Source: Nitrospina sp.
Lineage (GTDB): Bacteria > Nitrospinota > Nitrospinia > Nitrospinales > VA-1
Length of the DNA: 64,000 nucleotides
Assembly: GCA_018673915.1 (NCBI GenBank)
Contig: JABHBK010000053.1
Coordinates: forward strand, 1 to 64,000
Reading direction: 5' to 3'
Under the pieces are notes generated by a model. It saw nothing but the letters and a program-made list of their open reading frames with translations. It was not told the DNA's origin and did not search any database. Position numbers and translations under genes: made by a program. Shown one piece after another: positions 46,921 to 55,554 of the stretch. Numbering within the stretch: the stretch's first letter is position 1; each line of letters opens with the position of its first letter.

Positions 46921-47850
46921 ATGCCGATGCTGACAGGGAGTTATTTACTCAAAGGATTGTGCGGGCTGATTACCTTCATTGCGCTTTGCGGATTTGATAC
47001 CTCCCGGCACAGCATTCCGGTCGATGATATTTATGATGGCGGGCCGGGTAAAGACGGAATCCCTGCCATCCTCCAACCTAAATTCATATCAGCGCAGGAA
47101 GCAGATCAGTCTCTTTTAAAGAAAAATGATCGTGTTTTGGGGATTGTCCATAAAGGGCAGTCGAGGGCATACCCCATTAAAATTCTGAATTGGCATGAAA
47201 TCGTCAATGATCGTATTGGAGGCGACTCAAGGGTAGTGACCTATTGCCCCCTTTGTGGAACGGGGATGGTATTCGATACGCAAGTGAATGGGCGCAAACT
47301 TACATTTGGCGTTTCAGGTTTACTCTACCAAAGCGATATGTTGCTTTATGATCATCAAACGGAAAGCCTCTGGTCGCAAATTAAATCTGAGGCCGTGACC
47401 GGTAGCATGACCGGTGCTCGTTTAAAATTGCTTCCATCTACACACACGAACTGGGAGAGCTGGAAAGCCATGCACCCAGATACCGTGGTGCTGTCAGATG
47501 ATCCAGGCTATGGACGAAACTATGATCGAGACCCTTATCAGGGTTATGAGACCAGTGAGCGACTGATGTTTGGGGTGAATGCTACGAACAAAAAGTACCA
47601 TCCAAAGGAAAAGGTGATTGGCGTTGAAATAGGAAAGGCGACCAAGGCATATCCTTTTTCCGAGTTGAGTAAAGCTAAATCCCCTCTAAAGGATGTTGTG
47701 GCCAAAAAACCTATCCAAATTTTCTATGATCGCAAAACCAGAACGGCGATCATCAGGGATGAGCAAAACCGGGAAATTCCTTCTGTGGTGGGGTTTTGGT
47801 TTGCCTGGTACACGTTCCATCCTGAAACTCTTGTGTTTTCTGCTAAATAA
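46921..47850 (+). CDS. DUF3179 family secreted protein
   Basis: A 309-residue protein of the DUF3179 family. A short hydrophobic N-terminus (residues 9-25, ending in LCGFD, possibly a non-standard lipobox) precedes the domain. Diagnostic text includes AYPIKILNWHEIVND and VVTYCPLCGTGMVFD, with a CPLC pair that may bind metal, then FGVSGLLYQSDMLLYD and SLWSQ. The family's function is not established. The ATG at 46921 has no clear ribosome site. It converges with msrB. Confidence 0.82.
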   Translation: MPMLTGSYLLKGLCGLITFIALCGFDTSRHSIPVDDIYDGGPGKDGIPAILQPKFISAQEADQSLLKKNDRVLGIVHKGQSRAYPIKILNWHEIVNDRIGGDSRVVTYCPLCGTGMVFDTQVNGRKLTFGVSGLLYQSDMLLYDHQTESLWSQIKSEAVTGSMTGARLKLLPSTHTNWESWKAMHPDTVVLSDDPGYGRNYDRDPYQGYETSERLMFGVNATNKKYHPKEKVIGVEIGKATKAYPFSELSKAKSPLKDVVAKKPIQIFYDRKTRTAIIRDEQNREIPSVVGFWFAWYTFHPETLVFSAK

Positions 47851-47868
47851 TCTTGTTACAAGAGAGAG

Positions 47869-48273
47869 TCAGGTAGCTTTTTCTTTATGCATGACGAGAG
47901 ATGCGGAATTAATGCAGTAACGAAGGCCTGTAGGATCTGGCCCGTCTTCGAAAACATGGCCTAGATGGCTATCGCACTTGCCACACAAAACCTCGGTTCT
48001 CCGCATAAAGAAAAGGGTATCCTGTTCGGTGTCGATATTTTCCGAGCTAACCGGCTGGTAAAAGCTCGGCCATCCTGTACCCGAATCAAACTTGGTGATA
48101 GAGGAAAATAGGGGGGTATCGCAACATACGCAGTGATAGGTGCCCCGGTCATGGCAGTCCCAGAGTTTTCCGGAAAAAGCCTGCTCAGTCCCCTTTTTTC
48201 TACATATTTGAAACTGCTCTTCGGTTAGATTTTGCCGCCACTCACTTTCTGTTTTTGTGATTTTATCGGACAC
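47869..48273 (-). CDS. msrB: Peptide-methionine (R)-S-oxide reductase MsrB
   Basis: Repairs the R-sulfoxide of oxidised methionine in proteins. The 134-residue protein has the catalytic Cys120 in [10 protein letters not shown], the pocket segment [11 protein letters not shown], and four zinc cysteines (Cys48, Cys51, Cys97, Cys100). It has no signal peptide, so it is cytoplasmic. It is encoded 29 bases after a zinc anti-sigma gene and probably belongs to the ECF sigma operon, which fits an oxidative-stress response. Confidence 0.95.
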   Translation of the reverse strand: MSDKITKTESEWRQNLTEEQFQICRKKGTEQAFSGKLWDCHDRGTYHCVCCDTPLFSSITKFDSGTGWPSFYQPVSSENIDTEQDTLFFMRRTEVLCGKCDSHLGHVFEDGPDPTGLRYCINSASLVMHKEKAT

Positions 48274-48302
48274 GTCCTGTATTCTCCTTTAGACGGTTTG
48301 GA

Positions 48303-48581
48303 TTAACTTTTCTCTTCGATCCATTTCTGGATTTTTTCTTTTACTTCAGGTTTTAAGTGGGTTTCTTCCAGTACTTTGGATTCCTCTTTTCCTAATACTC
48401 TGGCAATTTTACAAAGAAAATCCAATTGCTTTTGATATATTTTGCAAAGCTCGCACATGCCAAGATGTATTTTTAACCGCACCCGGCTGAAAAAAGAGAG
48501 GGGATGGTCCCGGTTTTCCGAAATAAGCGGATACACATCTTTGCAGGTTAATTTTAATGCTTTCAGCATTTTGTCCATCAT
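48303..48581 (-). CDS. Zinc-binding anti-sigma factor (ZAS-type)
   Basis: A 92-residue cytoplasmic protein with the zinc anti-sigma signature: Cys13, then His39-x3-Cys43-x2-Cys46 in IHLGMCELCKIY. Such factors hold an ECF sigma factor until oxidation or another signal releases it. No membrane helix is seen, so it is a soluble sensor. It lies 15 bases after the sigma gene on the same strand, the usual sigma/anti-sigma order. Confidence 0.82.
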   Translation of the reverse strand: MMDKMLKALKLTCKDVYPLISENRDHPLSFFSRVRLKIHLGMCELCKIYQKQLDFLCKIARVLGKEESKVLEETHLKPEVKEKIQKWIEEKS

Positions 48582-48596
48582 AAAAATTCCGTTTCG

Positions 48597-49160
48597 CTAC
48601 TTGGTGTTGAGCCAGTTCGACTCCAGGCACAGTTTGAGTTGGTTTCTAGCCCTGTGCAAGATGACCCATAAATTGGTCGGCTTTATATTGAATTCGTTAC
48701 AAATTTCTTCAGAACCCATCCCATCTATTTCCTTCAGGACAAAAATACTATGAAATTTATCAGGTAATCCGCTCAAGCATTTAGCCAGAACCTGGGCCAA
48801 TTCTTTATTTTCAGTGGCTTTTTCAGGGTCCAGGTTCCAGTTTCCCGGCTTGGGAACCATATGCCCAGAGCTATCAAAATGAATCTGATTAGTTTCTTCC
48901 TCCGAACTCATATCAATGGAAATATTTTTTTTGAAACTTCTAAAATAATCCATAGTTTTATGTTTCAGGATTCCAAATAGCCAGGTTTTCTCTGTTGATT
49001 TACCGGCAAAGGAACTCTGCGATTTTAACGCGGCGAAAAACGTGGACTGAACCAGTTCTTCAGCCACATCAGGATCTTTAACCCGGACAAGGGTATAGCG
49101 ATACAGCATATCTGCATAATGCTCTACCCATTTTTCAGGTTCTAAAGTCTCTTTATTCAT
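48597..49160 (-). CDS. ECF-type RNA polymerase sigma factor
   Basis: A 187-residue sigma-70 family factor. Region 2 is MLYRYTLVRVKDPDVAEELV with FFAAL, and region 4 is EIDGMGSEEICNEFNIKPTN followed by LHRARNQLK. Regions 1 and 3 are missing, as in ECF factors. It heads a small operon with a zinc anti-sigma factor and MsrB, and is divergent from an ArsR-type regulator. Confidence 0.9.
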   Translation of the reverse strand: MNKETLEPEKWVEHYADMLYRYTLVRVKDPDVAEELVQSTFFAALKSQSSFAGKSTEKTWLFGILKHKTMDYFRSFKKNISIDMSSEEETNQIHFDSSGHMVPKPGNWNLDPEKATENKELAQVLAKCLSGLPDKFHSIFVLKEIDGMGSEEICNEFNIKPTNLWVILHRARNQLKLCLESNWLNTK

Positions 49161-49172
49161 AATTCTCCAACA

Positions 49173-49538
49173 ATGAGGATGGGTTTAGACTTGAACGTGA
49201 TAGAAGTAGCCCATATACTTGGTTTTATGGGTGAGCACACCACAGATTCCGAGGAATGCGCCAGAATTCTCAAAGCACTGGGAGATGAAACCCGGTTAAA
49301 AATTGTCCAGTTATTGCTTAAAGGCGAAAAAAGTGTTTCCGAAATTGTCCAGACTTTATGCATGGGGCAACCCCAAGCCTCCCACCATCTTTCCATTTTA
49401 AGAGCCTCCGGTTTGGTTGGAACCCGGAGGGAAGGCAATAAGGTTATCAATTTTATCCATCCCGGTAAATATTTTTTAAATAAAAAAGAGACGGGTCTGG
49501 ATTTGGGTTGTTGTTCGGTCAACTTTGACAAGCAATAG
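49173..49538 (+). CDS. ArsR-family winged-helix regulator
   Basis: A protein of up to 121 residues with an ArsR DNA-binding domain: ILKALGDETRLKIVQLLLKG, then SVSEIVQTLCMGQPQASHHLSIL and RREGNKVINFI. The C-terminal LGCCSVNF has a Cys pair that may bind metal. Start choice is uncertain: the ATG at 49173 leaves only 12 bases to the divergent sigma gene, while the ATG at 49227 (MGEH...) would leave room for promoters. Neither has a clear ribosome site. Confidence 0.8.
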   Translation: MRMGLDLNVIEVAHILGFMGEHTTDSEECARILKALGDETRLKIVQLLLKGEKSVSEIVQTLCMGQPQASHHLSILRASGLVGTRREGNKVINFIHPGKYFLNKKETGLDLGCCSVNFDKQ

Positions 49539-49561
49539 GCTCGAGGAGTCCTTGCTATTTG

Positions 49562-49615
49562 CCTCCCCTGCGTGATGTCCTCTTCATTTGTCTTCATGCC
49601 CCGAAGGGGTACTAA
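49562..49615 (-). repeat. Dispersed hairpin/GGGGCATGAAG repeat, copy B
   Basis: On the minus strand TTAGTACCCC-TTC-GGGG, then CATGAAGACAAATGAAGAGG, then ACATCACGCAGGGGAGG. It spans the last codons of the DUF362 gene (STPSGHEDK) and continues past its stop. It is the closest partner of copy A, which supplies the UPF0182 C-terminus SAPGHEKR in the same relative frame. Confidence 0.6.
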
Positions 49616-50579
49616 GGGGCCACCGAGCTTGGCTCGGTTCTTTGATCCCTATTTCATAAAACTGCTTAAAAAATGATTTGAGCAAACGAACTGGGTTGAA
49701 GGAAATATCCAGAGGATAGGCCTGTTTAAAATCTTCAACAATAAGTGACCTGTAATCTTCGGGTCCTGAAACCTCTATTTGCTCTAAATGATACTGGCCA
49801 AAATTCTTGAGTCTGGCCGCTTGCAGGGCGTATACCTTATCCAGCGGTATGTTCAAGATATCTGCGAAAACCCGGTCGAGAGCCGTCATGTCTGTCCCCG
49901 CACCCATCACTCCAAGGGGGTAGGGGGTTCCATTTAAAGGTCCCTGGCCCTGCATCGCCTCGATACCATCCACGATAGTCAAACAAGGTTTGACGTGACG
50001 AGCAATGTCTATCAGCATTTTCCCAAATTTTATTTTGTCATTTTTGACAAGGCAATGAAGAACCGGTTTGCGTTTGCCAATGACCAGTCCAAACAGGCTT
50101 TTAATGCCCAGTGTCATGGTCATCTGGCAATGGGATTTCACTTTGGGTAAGTTGACGATCCTGTCAAACTGGTTCAGACAGCCGGCAATTTTTAAATGTG
50201 GAATTCCTTCTGTGTTTTCAAATGGGGTGGGATCAGTCAAAGGCAGGATCTGCGCCCCATATTTTTTTTCCAGCAAACCATACCCAGCTTTATTTGCGAC
50301 GGCTGCTAAACTGCCCAAAGCGGGGCTGTCGCTGATAACGATTTTGCTGACGGATAGATCTTTAAGGACGCGGCACACGGCTTCCATCACCACCGGATGG
50401 GTGGTGACACAGCGTTCAGGTTTGAAACCTTTTAATAGGTTGGGCTTAAGAAGAACTTTCTGGCCCGAGCTAAAGAGGGATCCTTTTGGATCCAAGACCT
50501 CAAGAGAGTCCCGAACGAACTGCTCGACGCTATCGAGAGAATAACTTTCTAGTTTTTGTAAGTGGATTTTAGATTTCAT
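49584..50579 (-). CDS. DUF362-domain protein
   Basis: A 331-residue cytoplasmic protein with the DUF362 fold: KVLLKPNLL near residue 45, CVTTHPVVMEAV, IVISDSPALGS, NLPKVKSHCQMTMTLGIKS and IVDGIEAMQGQGP. Related proteins often carry ferredoxin domains and are linked to anaerobic or iron-sulfur metabolism, but this one has no 4Fe-4S motif. Its function is unknown. It begins one base after the MiaA-Slt stop, so it is the second gene of that transcript. Its last residues come from repeat copy B. Confidence 0.82.
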   Translation of the reverse strand: MKSKIHLQKLESYSLDSVEQFVRDSLEVLDPKGSLFSSGQKVLLKPNLLKGFKPERCVTTHPVVMEAVCRVLKDLSVSKIVISDSPALGSLAAVANKAGYGLLEKKYGAQILPLTDPTPFENTEGIPHLKIAGCLNQFDRIVNLPKVKSHCQMTMTLGIKSLFGLVIGKRKPVLHCLVKNDKIKFGKMLIDIARHVKPCLTIVDGIEAMQGQGPLNGTPYPLGVMGAGTDMTALDRVFADILNIPLDKVYALQAARLKNFGQYHLEQIEVSGPEDYRSLIVEDFKQAYPLDISFNPVRLLKSFFKQFYEIGIKEPSQARWPLSTPSGHEDK

Positions 50580-50580
50580 A

Positions 50581-53500
50581 TCAAGAGGGAGAATAAAGTG
50601 CTTTGTAGATGCCCAGGTTCCTCAGTACATGTTTGACATACCGTCGGGTTTCGGGGTAAGGGATAGATTCTATGAATACATCTTGGTCGCTTAAGTGTCC
50701 AAATCTTTTAAGCCATTTTTTCAATACATGAGGGCCAGCGTTGTATGAAATCAGAATATGCATTCCGTTTTTACCAAAGCGTTTGTTCAATTGGCTGACG
50801 TATTTCACTCCCAGTCTGATGTTCAACTCTGGATCGAAGAGGGCATCCGTATCAAAAGGTTTTTTAAGTTTAGTTTTTGGGTAAAGTTTTTTTCCGGTTG
50901 CCGGCATAATTTGCATGAGTCCACGAGCTCCGGCAGGGGAAAGAGCACGACTGTCAAAAAGGCTTTCTTGCCGGATGATACCATTCACGAAAAAAGGATC
51001 CACTTCACGAGATTTGGCATATGCCAAAACCGCTTCTTCATAGGCGAGAGGGAAGAAGTGCTTCCAAAAATTTTCTGAGAGATTTTTTTCCTTGGGCTTG
51101 GTGGTGAAATCTTTATATAAATGTAAAAGCCGAAGTGATTCGGCATAGCCCTGAGCCTGATGGTAGAGATGGGAAAGCCATAAAACCCCAGCCAGGTTTT
51201 TCTGGATGGTCTTTTGCAATTCACCAATTTCATTCCGCGCTTCCTGCATCAAACCAATCTTGGCCAGTTCATTTGCTCGAACATGGTGGAACTTTTCCTT
51301 GGTATTGAGAGGTCGGTTGAGTTGAGCGCTGACCTTTTCAGTTGAAACAGGCTTCTTATTTTGGACGAGTGTATCCGGGTCGACACCGAGGGCGCGAACT
51401 CTTTCTTTTGAGCGGATACCGTGAAATGTATAGGGATAAAGCTGAATAACTCTGGTATATAATTCGAGAGCGACATCTTTTTTATCCAGTTTTTCTGCGG
51501 ACTTGGCACTCCAGTACAGGTTGTATTCAATAAAAGAACTTTCTGGAAATCGAAGGGCCGCTTCCTGGAAACGGTCAAAGGCTTTCTCGAATTTTCCATC
51601 CAGGTAGTGAATCCACCCCAGGCGCCAGCCGGCCCATTGCGCGAAATATTCTTTCGGATATTTTTCCAAAGCGGTTTTGTAATTCTTCAGGGCTTCGGGA
51701 AAATTTTTACGTTCTTCATAAACCTTTCCGAGAAAGAACTGTGCTTTCACTGCAAGCTCTGAAGAAGGGGCTTCCTGAGTGACCTTTTTAAAATATTTAA
51801 TCCCTGCCATTGGCTGACCCAGGTTCCAAAGGTTTCTCCCGATATTGAGTTTTGCGTTTTGCGCTTTGGCATGGTGAGGATACAGTTTTAAAAAAAGTTT
51901 CAATGCTTCGTTGGCATTTTTGCGATCCCTCAGTCCCCGATGGGCCTGGGCGAGGAAAAAATAAAAGCGCCCTGGAACAAGATTACTTGCTTTCTGGATT
52001 TCCCCGATTTCCTGGATAACTTCTTTATAGCGGACGTTCCCCAACATTCCCTTGATGCGATCGGTATGTTCCCGCATGGTTAGGGGAACCTCTTTTACCT
52101 TTTCCAAAGCTGAAAGACGTTTGAGAGAAATTTCCGCTTCTGGAGTTCGCTCATGGTTGGGATATTTAATGTGAAGTTGACGAAAATTTAAATAAGCTTC
52201 CGTTAACTTTTCGGACTTTTCCTGAATATCAGCTAATTTGAAAATCATCTCAGGAAGAAAGTCGCGAAATTTCTGGTAGCCAAAATCCTTGGTGATTGTC
52301 AGGATGGTATCTTCCAGCGTTTTCAATCCAGTTTCCTTTTCTCCTAATTGAATTTGTGCCTCGGCAAGAATCAATTGAACTTGTGGATAGAGAAGGGTCC
52401 TGGGGTTGAGCTTCAAAAATTCCAGGGCATTGTCTCGAGCTTTTTGATATTTGCCGGTTTGTGCCAGTGCCTGAGTTAAATGGAACTGGATATAATCTCC
52501 TATTTCGCCATAATTTTTACTCAATGGTTCAAGAAGTTTAATGGTCTCTTCTGGCTTTTGTTGCTCTTGGTGAATCAGGGCAAGTAAAAAACGAGCGCGT
52601 TTAGCTTCGATTGAATCCGGGAACTGGTTTTGCAGGGCGAGGAGACTGTTTTTAGCCTTGCCCCATTCTTTTTTCAGGAAAAGATTCTTAGCTTTCGTAA
52701 AGTGTTGATCCTTATTATCAGCAAAACCTGTTTGTGCAAAACTCAGAAAAATAGCCAGGAAGCAGGCGGTCACTTTGGGCAATAAGGAGAGCAGCTTATC
52801 TCTCAGGGATTCGGGAGTATCTTTTAGATTTGTCGACAAGGGTTGTGTATTTTTCATTTTTCTAAACCAGGTCAGCTGCCTTTTGGCAAAATGCCGAGTT
52901 TCTCTTTTAATCTCATAGGTCGCACGATCTAATGTCAAATTACCAAGGTGGTATTGAACCATTTGTGCATACCCGATGCTTTTGCAGGGTTTAAGCTCTG
53001 GGCTGTAACCACGATCTAAAATATTTTTAACCTCATTGGCCAGTCCCTGCTCAATCATTTTATCCACCCTCTGGTCGATCTGGGAATACAGTTCCGACCG
53101 CTCTCTCTCTATAATAAAAGTGTGGATGGGAAAACGACCTGAGTCAGGTGAGTCCACATCGTGAAATTCTGAAAAGCGTTTTCCGGTGTCCAGATAAACT
53201 CCTAAAGCCCGTTCGATGCGCAGAGAGTCTGTCTCACTAATTTTTGCGGCGTACTCTGGATCAACACGCTGAAGTTCCAGATAAACTTTTTCGACTCCTT
53301 GCTCACAGATATCCTGCCGGATCTTTTCCCGGATTTCAGGAGAAGCTCCTTCTGCGCAATCGTAATCTTCAGTCAGGACTTTTAAATACAATCCCGTGCC
53401 TCCGACCAGTATCGGAATTTTATCACGATCTATGAGTTCGCGGATGATTTTCAAGGCTCGTGTCTTGAAATTGAAGGCATTAAACTCTTCATCAGGATCA

Positions 53501-53694
53501 AGAATGTCGATCAAATGATGGGGGATTTCCTCTCTTACTGATAGCGAAGGCTTAGCGGTGCCGATGTCGAAAAACCTGTAAACCTGCAGGGAATCGGCGC
53601 TAATGATTTCTGTATCCAGCTTCCGGGCCAGAGCTAGAGCCGTTTCACTTTTCCCCGAGCCTGTTGGACCGGTTAGTATAATTAATGGGAGCAT
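50581..53694 (-). CDS. miaA: Fusion: tRNA dimethylallyltransferase MiaA + TPR/Slt lytic transglycosylase
   Basis: One uninterrupted 1037-codon frame. Residues 1-279 are MiaA: P-loop GPTGSGKSE at 9-17, DSLQVYRFFDIGTAKP, and the closing RHFAKRQLTWFRK. MiaA adds the isopentenyl group to A37 of tRNAs. The frame continues through a linker into a hydrophobic segment (about 300-325, signal-like, ending TGFADNK), a long TPR region, and a Slt catalytic domain: RQESLFDSRALSPAGARGLM near 900 with the catalytic Glu, and SYNAGP. The start at 53694 has AGGA upstream. Either this is a true two-compartment protein, or Slt is started internally (ATG 52857, weak ribosome site). Nothing separates the halves. 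Confidence 0.85.
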   Translation of the reverse strand: MLPLIILTGPTGSGKSETALALARKLDTEIISADSLQVYRFFDIGTAKPSLSVREEIPHHLIDILDPDEEFNAFNFKTRALKIIRELIDRDKIPILVGGTGLYLKVLTEDYDCAEGASPEIREKIRQDICEQGVEKVYLELQRVDPEYAAKISETDSLRIERALGVYLDTGKRFSEFHDVDSPDSGRFPIHTFIIERERSELYSQIDQRVDKMIEQGLANEVKNILDRGYSPELKPCKSIGYAQMVQYHLGNLTLDRATYEIKRETRHFAKRQLTWFRKMKNTQPLSTNLKDTPESLRDKLLSLLPKVTACFLAIFLSFAQTGFADNKDQHFTKAKNLFLKKEWGKAKNSLLALQNQFPDSIEAKRARFLLALIHQEQQKPEETIKLLEPLSKNYGEIGDYIQFHLTQALAQTGKYQKARDNALEFLKLNPRTLLYPQVQLILAEAQIQLGEKETGLKTLEDTILTITKDFGYQKFRDFLPEMIFKLADIQEKSEKLTEAYLNFRQLHIKYPNHERTPEAEISLKRLSALEKVKEVPLTMREHTDRIKGMLGNVRYKEVIQEIGEIQKASNLVPGRFYFFLAQAHRGLRDRKNANEALKLFLKLYPHHAKAQNAKLNIGRNLWNLGQPMAGIKYFKKVTQEAPSSELAVKAQFFLGKVYEERKNFPEALKNYKTALEKYPKEYFAQWAGWRLGWIHYLDGKFEKAFDRFQEAALRFPESSFIEYNLYWSAKSAEKLDKKDVALELYTRVIQLYPYTFHGIRSKERVRALGVDPDTLVQNKKPVSTEKVSAQLNRPLNTKEKFHHVRANELAKIGLMQEARNEIGELQKTIQKNLAGVLWLSHLYHQAQGYAESLRLLHLYKDFTTKPKEKNLSENFWKHFFPLAYEEAVLAYAKSREVDPFFVNGIIRQESLFDSRALSPAGARGLMQIMPATGKKLYPKTKLKKPFDTDALFDPELNIRLGVKYVSQLNKRFGKNGMHILISYNAGPHVLKKWLKRFGHLSDQDVFIESIPYPETRRYVKHVLRNLGIYKALYSPS

Positions 53695-53705
53695 AATTTC
53701 CTTCC

Positions 53706-53733
53706 ACCCTCTAGCCCACTCCCGTGGGAGGGA
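53706..53733. repeat. CCCAC/GTGGG hairpin in front of miaA
   Basis: CCCTC...CCCACTCCCGTGGG...GAGGG: nested inverted repeats with an inner CCCAC/GTGGG stem and outer CCCTC/GAGGG arms. Its reverse complement resembles 58799-58832 (TCCTCCCACG-nn-AGTGGGCT in both). It lies just upstream of the MiaA start and could end transcription from the TrmN6-like gene or be an interspersed repeat. Confidence 0.4.
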
Positions 53734-53806
53734 GTATAGCAATCACTTTTTAAGCCGGTGCACCTTTTTGCTCGCCAGTGAAGTCATTGTTAGTTGCCGC
53801 TCGCTG

Positions 53807-54514
53807 TTAGGCGGGTCGGAGGAGGCTCTCCGCCTCCTTTGAGTAAGTTCCGTCTTTATTATAGACCGTGAGTGGGGGAGCCACGCTGAAATCGGATTTT
53901 TTTTCTTTAAGAGCAGAAATCAAAAAGATTTTTGCAGGTGTGAGAAAATTACCATGAACGAAGCGGGCCACACTGGGGTGCAGGTTCCGGTTTTCCAGTT
54001 CCCGCAGAGCTTCCGCCATTCGTTCAGGCGGATAGGCAAGGCTTATTTGGCCTCCTCTTTTCAGGAGCGGAGCAGATTTGTCCAGCATAGAACTCATACT
54101 GAGAGAAAGTTCGTGTCGGGCCAGGGCTTTTTCTGGGTCGGGATTGATTCGCCCCGTTTGAATCTTCCGGTAAGGCGGATTGGAAACAATATGGTCAAAA
54201 GATTCGGGTGCCAGGTTTTTCGCTTCCTTGAGAAAATCTCCTTGAATAAGGGAAATTTGCCGATCCATTCCGTTTTGGTGAATATTTTTTTGTGCCTGAC
54301 CGCTATCTCGAATTTCAATGGCTGTGACCTTCAAGGTTGACTCGCGGTGCACCAGCAACAGGGGAATGATGCCGCAACCCGTGCCGATATCCAGCACCGA
54401 CTGGTCGGGCAACAGGGGCATGAAATCGGCCAGCAGAAATGGCTCGATGGAATAACGGTAGCCGGTTTTTTCCTGGTCTATGACCAGTTCTTTACGATTT
54501 TTTACGCTGTCCAT
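53807..54514 (-). CDS. TrmN6-like tRNA/rRNA adenine N6-methyltransferase
   Basis: A 235-residue class I methyltransferase of the YfiC/TrmN6 type. SAM loop VLDIGTGCGIIPLLL near residue 41, and the catalytic SNPPY near residue 112 that marks N6-adenine and amide N-methylases. The short N-terminus before the fold fits TrmN6, which methylates A37 of tRNA-Val; the substrate here is inferred. It is on the same strand upstream of miaA, a tRNA-modification neighbour, with a 112-base gap containing a hairpin. Its end contains a GGAGGC/GCCTCC hairpin. Confidence 0.8.
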   Translation of the reverse strand: MDSVKNRKELVIDQEKTGYRYSIEPFLLADFMPLLPDQSVLDIGTGCGIIPLLLVHRESTLKVTAIEIRDSGQAQKNIHQNGMDRQISLIQGDFLKEAKNLAPESFDHIVSNPPYRKIQTGRINPDPEKALARHELSLSMSSMLDKSAPLLKRGGQISLAYPPERMAEALRELENRNLHPSVARFVHGNFLTPAKIFLISALKEKKSDFSVAPPLTVYNKDGTYSKEAESLLRPA

Positions 54515-54704
54515 AATTGTGCTGGAAAATGGCGATTTTATAACAGGTTTCCGTGAAATTCTAACTCATACCTCAGGGGGTAGCAACCTTTTGTGTATTA
54601 GAACTATTTGTTTATAAAGAGGTAATTGTTATACTGAAAGCCACTCCCCAAGTGCATGAGGGAATGGTTTTCTTAGACCTCGGTTTGTTTTGTAAGGAGA
54701 AGGA

Positions 54705-54947
54705 ATGGATGCTTTAGTGGTAGAACAGGTTTGGGCAACGTTGATGTTTATACTTGGCAGTTTAATCCTCAATACCTGCAGTAAATGGGAGAGAAAAGAA
54801 CAGGCTGTTGCCAAGGACCCCCGTAATCGTTACGGCAAAAGAAAGTCGGATATGGTAAAACCCAAAACCCTACGAGGCTCCATCATGACTTTTCTGGGTG
54901 CCGGCCTATGCCTGGGCGGCATGATACTTTTTATGATCCATGTTTAG
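54705..54947 (+). CDS. Small two-helix membrane protein, 80 residues
   Basis: A short protein with two hydrophobic segments (about residues 8-24 and 58-78) separated by a basic loop (WERKEQAVAKDPRNRYGKRK). A strong AAGGAGAAGG ribosome site precedes the ATG. I recognise no family; topology suggests both ends on one side of the membrane. It stands alone. Confidence 0.6.
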   Translation: MDALVVEQVWATLMFILGSLILNTCSKWERKEQAVAKDPRNRYGKRKSDMVKPKTLRGSIMTFLGAGLCLGGMILFMIHV

Positions 54948-55016
54948 CAGGGCAAGCCCTGCTATCCAATTCCCCCCATCACTCTGAAGGTATTTAAATT
55001 GAGCTTATAGTTCAAT

Positions 55017-55301
55017 TTATCCAACAGCTTTTTGTACCTCATCGTAGGGAAAAGCTTTAAATGAACTGGTTTTAATATAACCTTTGCTAGCTGCTTTAAA
55101 AAGAAGAGAACCAATAGCTTGATCGCTTTCCGCAGAAAGAATGCAACATACGTCATAGTCCCCTGTCAGCCACATTAATTCCCGAACCTCAACCCCATAT
55201 TCTTTTCCTTTACTTATAAAACGGTCTCCGCTCGCAACAGTTTTTTCAAGGTTATTAATACCTTTTTCCAATAATTTACCCATAACCAGATAGGTAGCCA
55301 T
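55017..55301 (-). CDS. GYD-domain protein
   Basis: A 94-residue protein of the GYD-domain family, with the name motif in WLTGDYDVCCILSAES near residue 45 and an N-terminal ATYLVMGKLLEKG strand. These small alpha/beta proteins form dimers or decamers with a ferredoxin-like fold; their ligand is usually unknown. GAGGAGG precedes the start. It stands alone between convergent and divergent neighbours. Confidence 0.78.
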   Translation of the reverse strand: MATYLVMGKLLEKGINNLEKTVASGDRFISKGKEYGVEVRELMWLTGDYDVCCILSAESDQAIGSLLFKAASKGYIKTSSFKAFPYDEVQKAVG

Positions 55302-55554
55302 AGTTAAGTCCTCCTCAAAATTATAAATTACGTAATATTAAAATCAGCCATCAAAAATAATCGCATCCAAACGAAATTCGGACCTTTTTTCAGGCATGTT
55401 ACACATTATTTTCAGAGGGAGTCAGGAGAATTATTATATAGAAAACACCAATTGGTTCAATCTTTTATTAGCCGGCAAATTAACTCAATCAGGTATAATT
55501 CATTTAATTTTTTAAAATTCAGGGGGTCTGTTGGGCTAAGGCCAAAGTTTTCAA

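Noticed and set aside
49157-49597. 146-codon minus-strand frame beginning MKTNEEDIT
   Set aside because: Starts in repeat copy B and lies antisense to the ArsR gene; no domain is recognisable.
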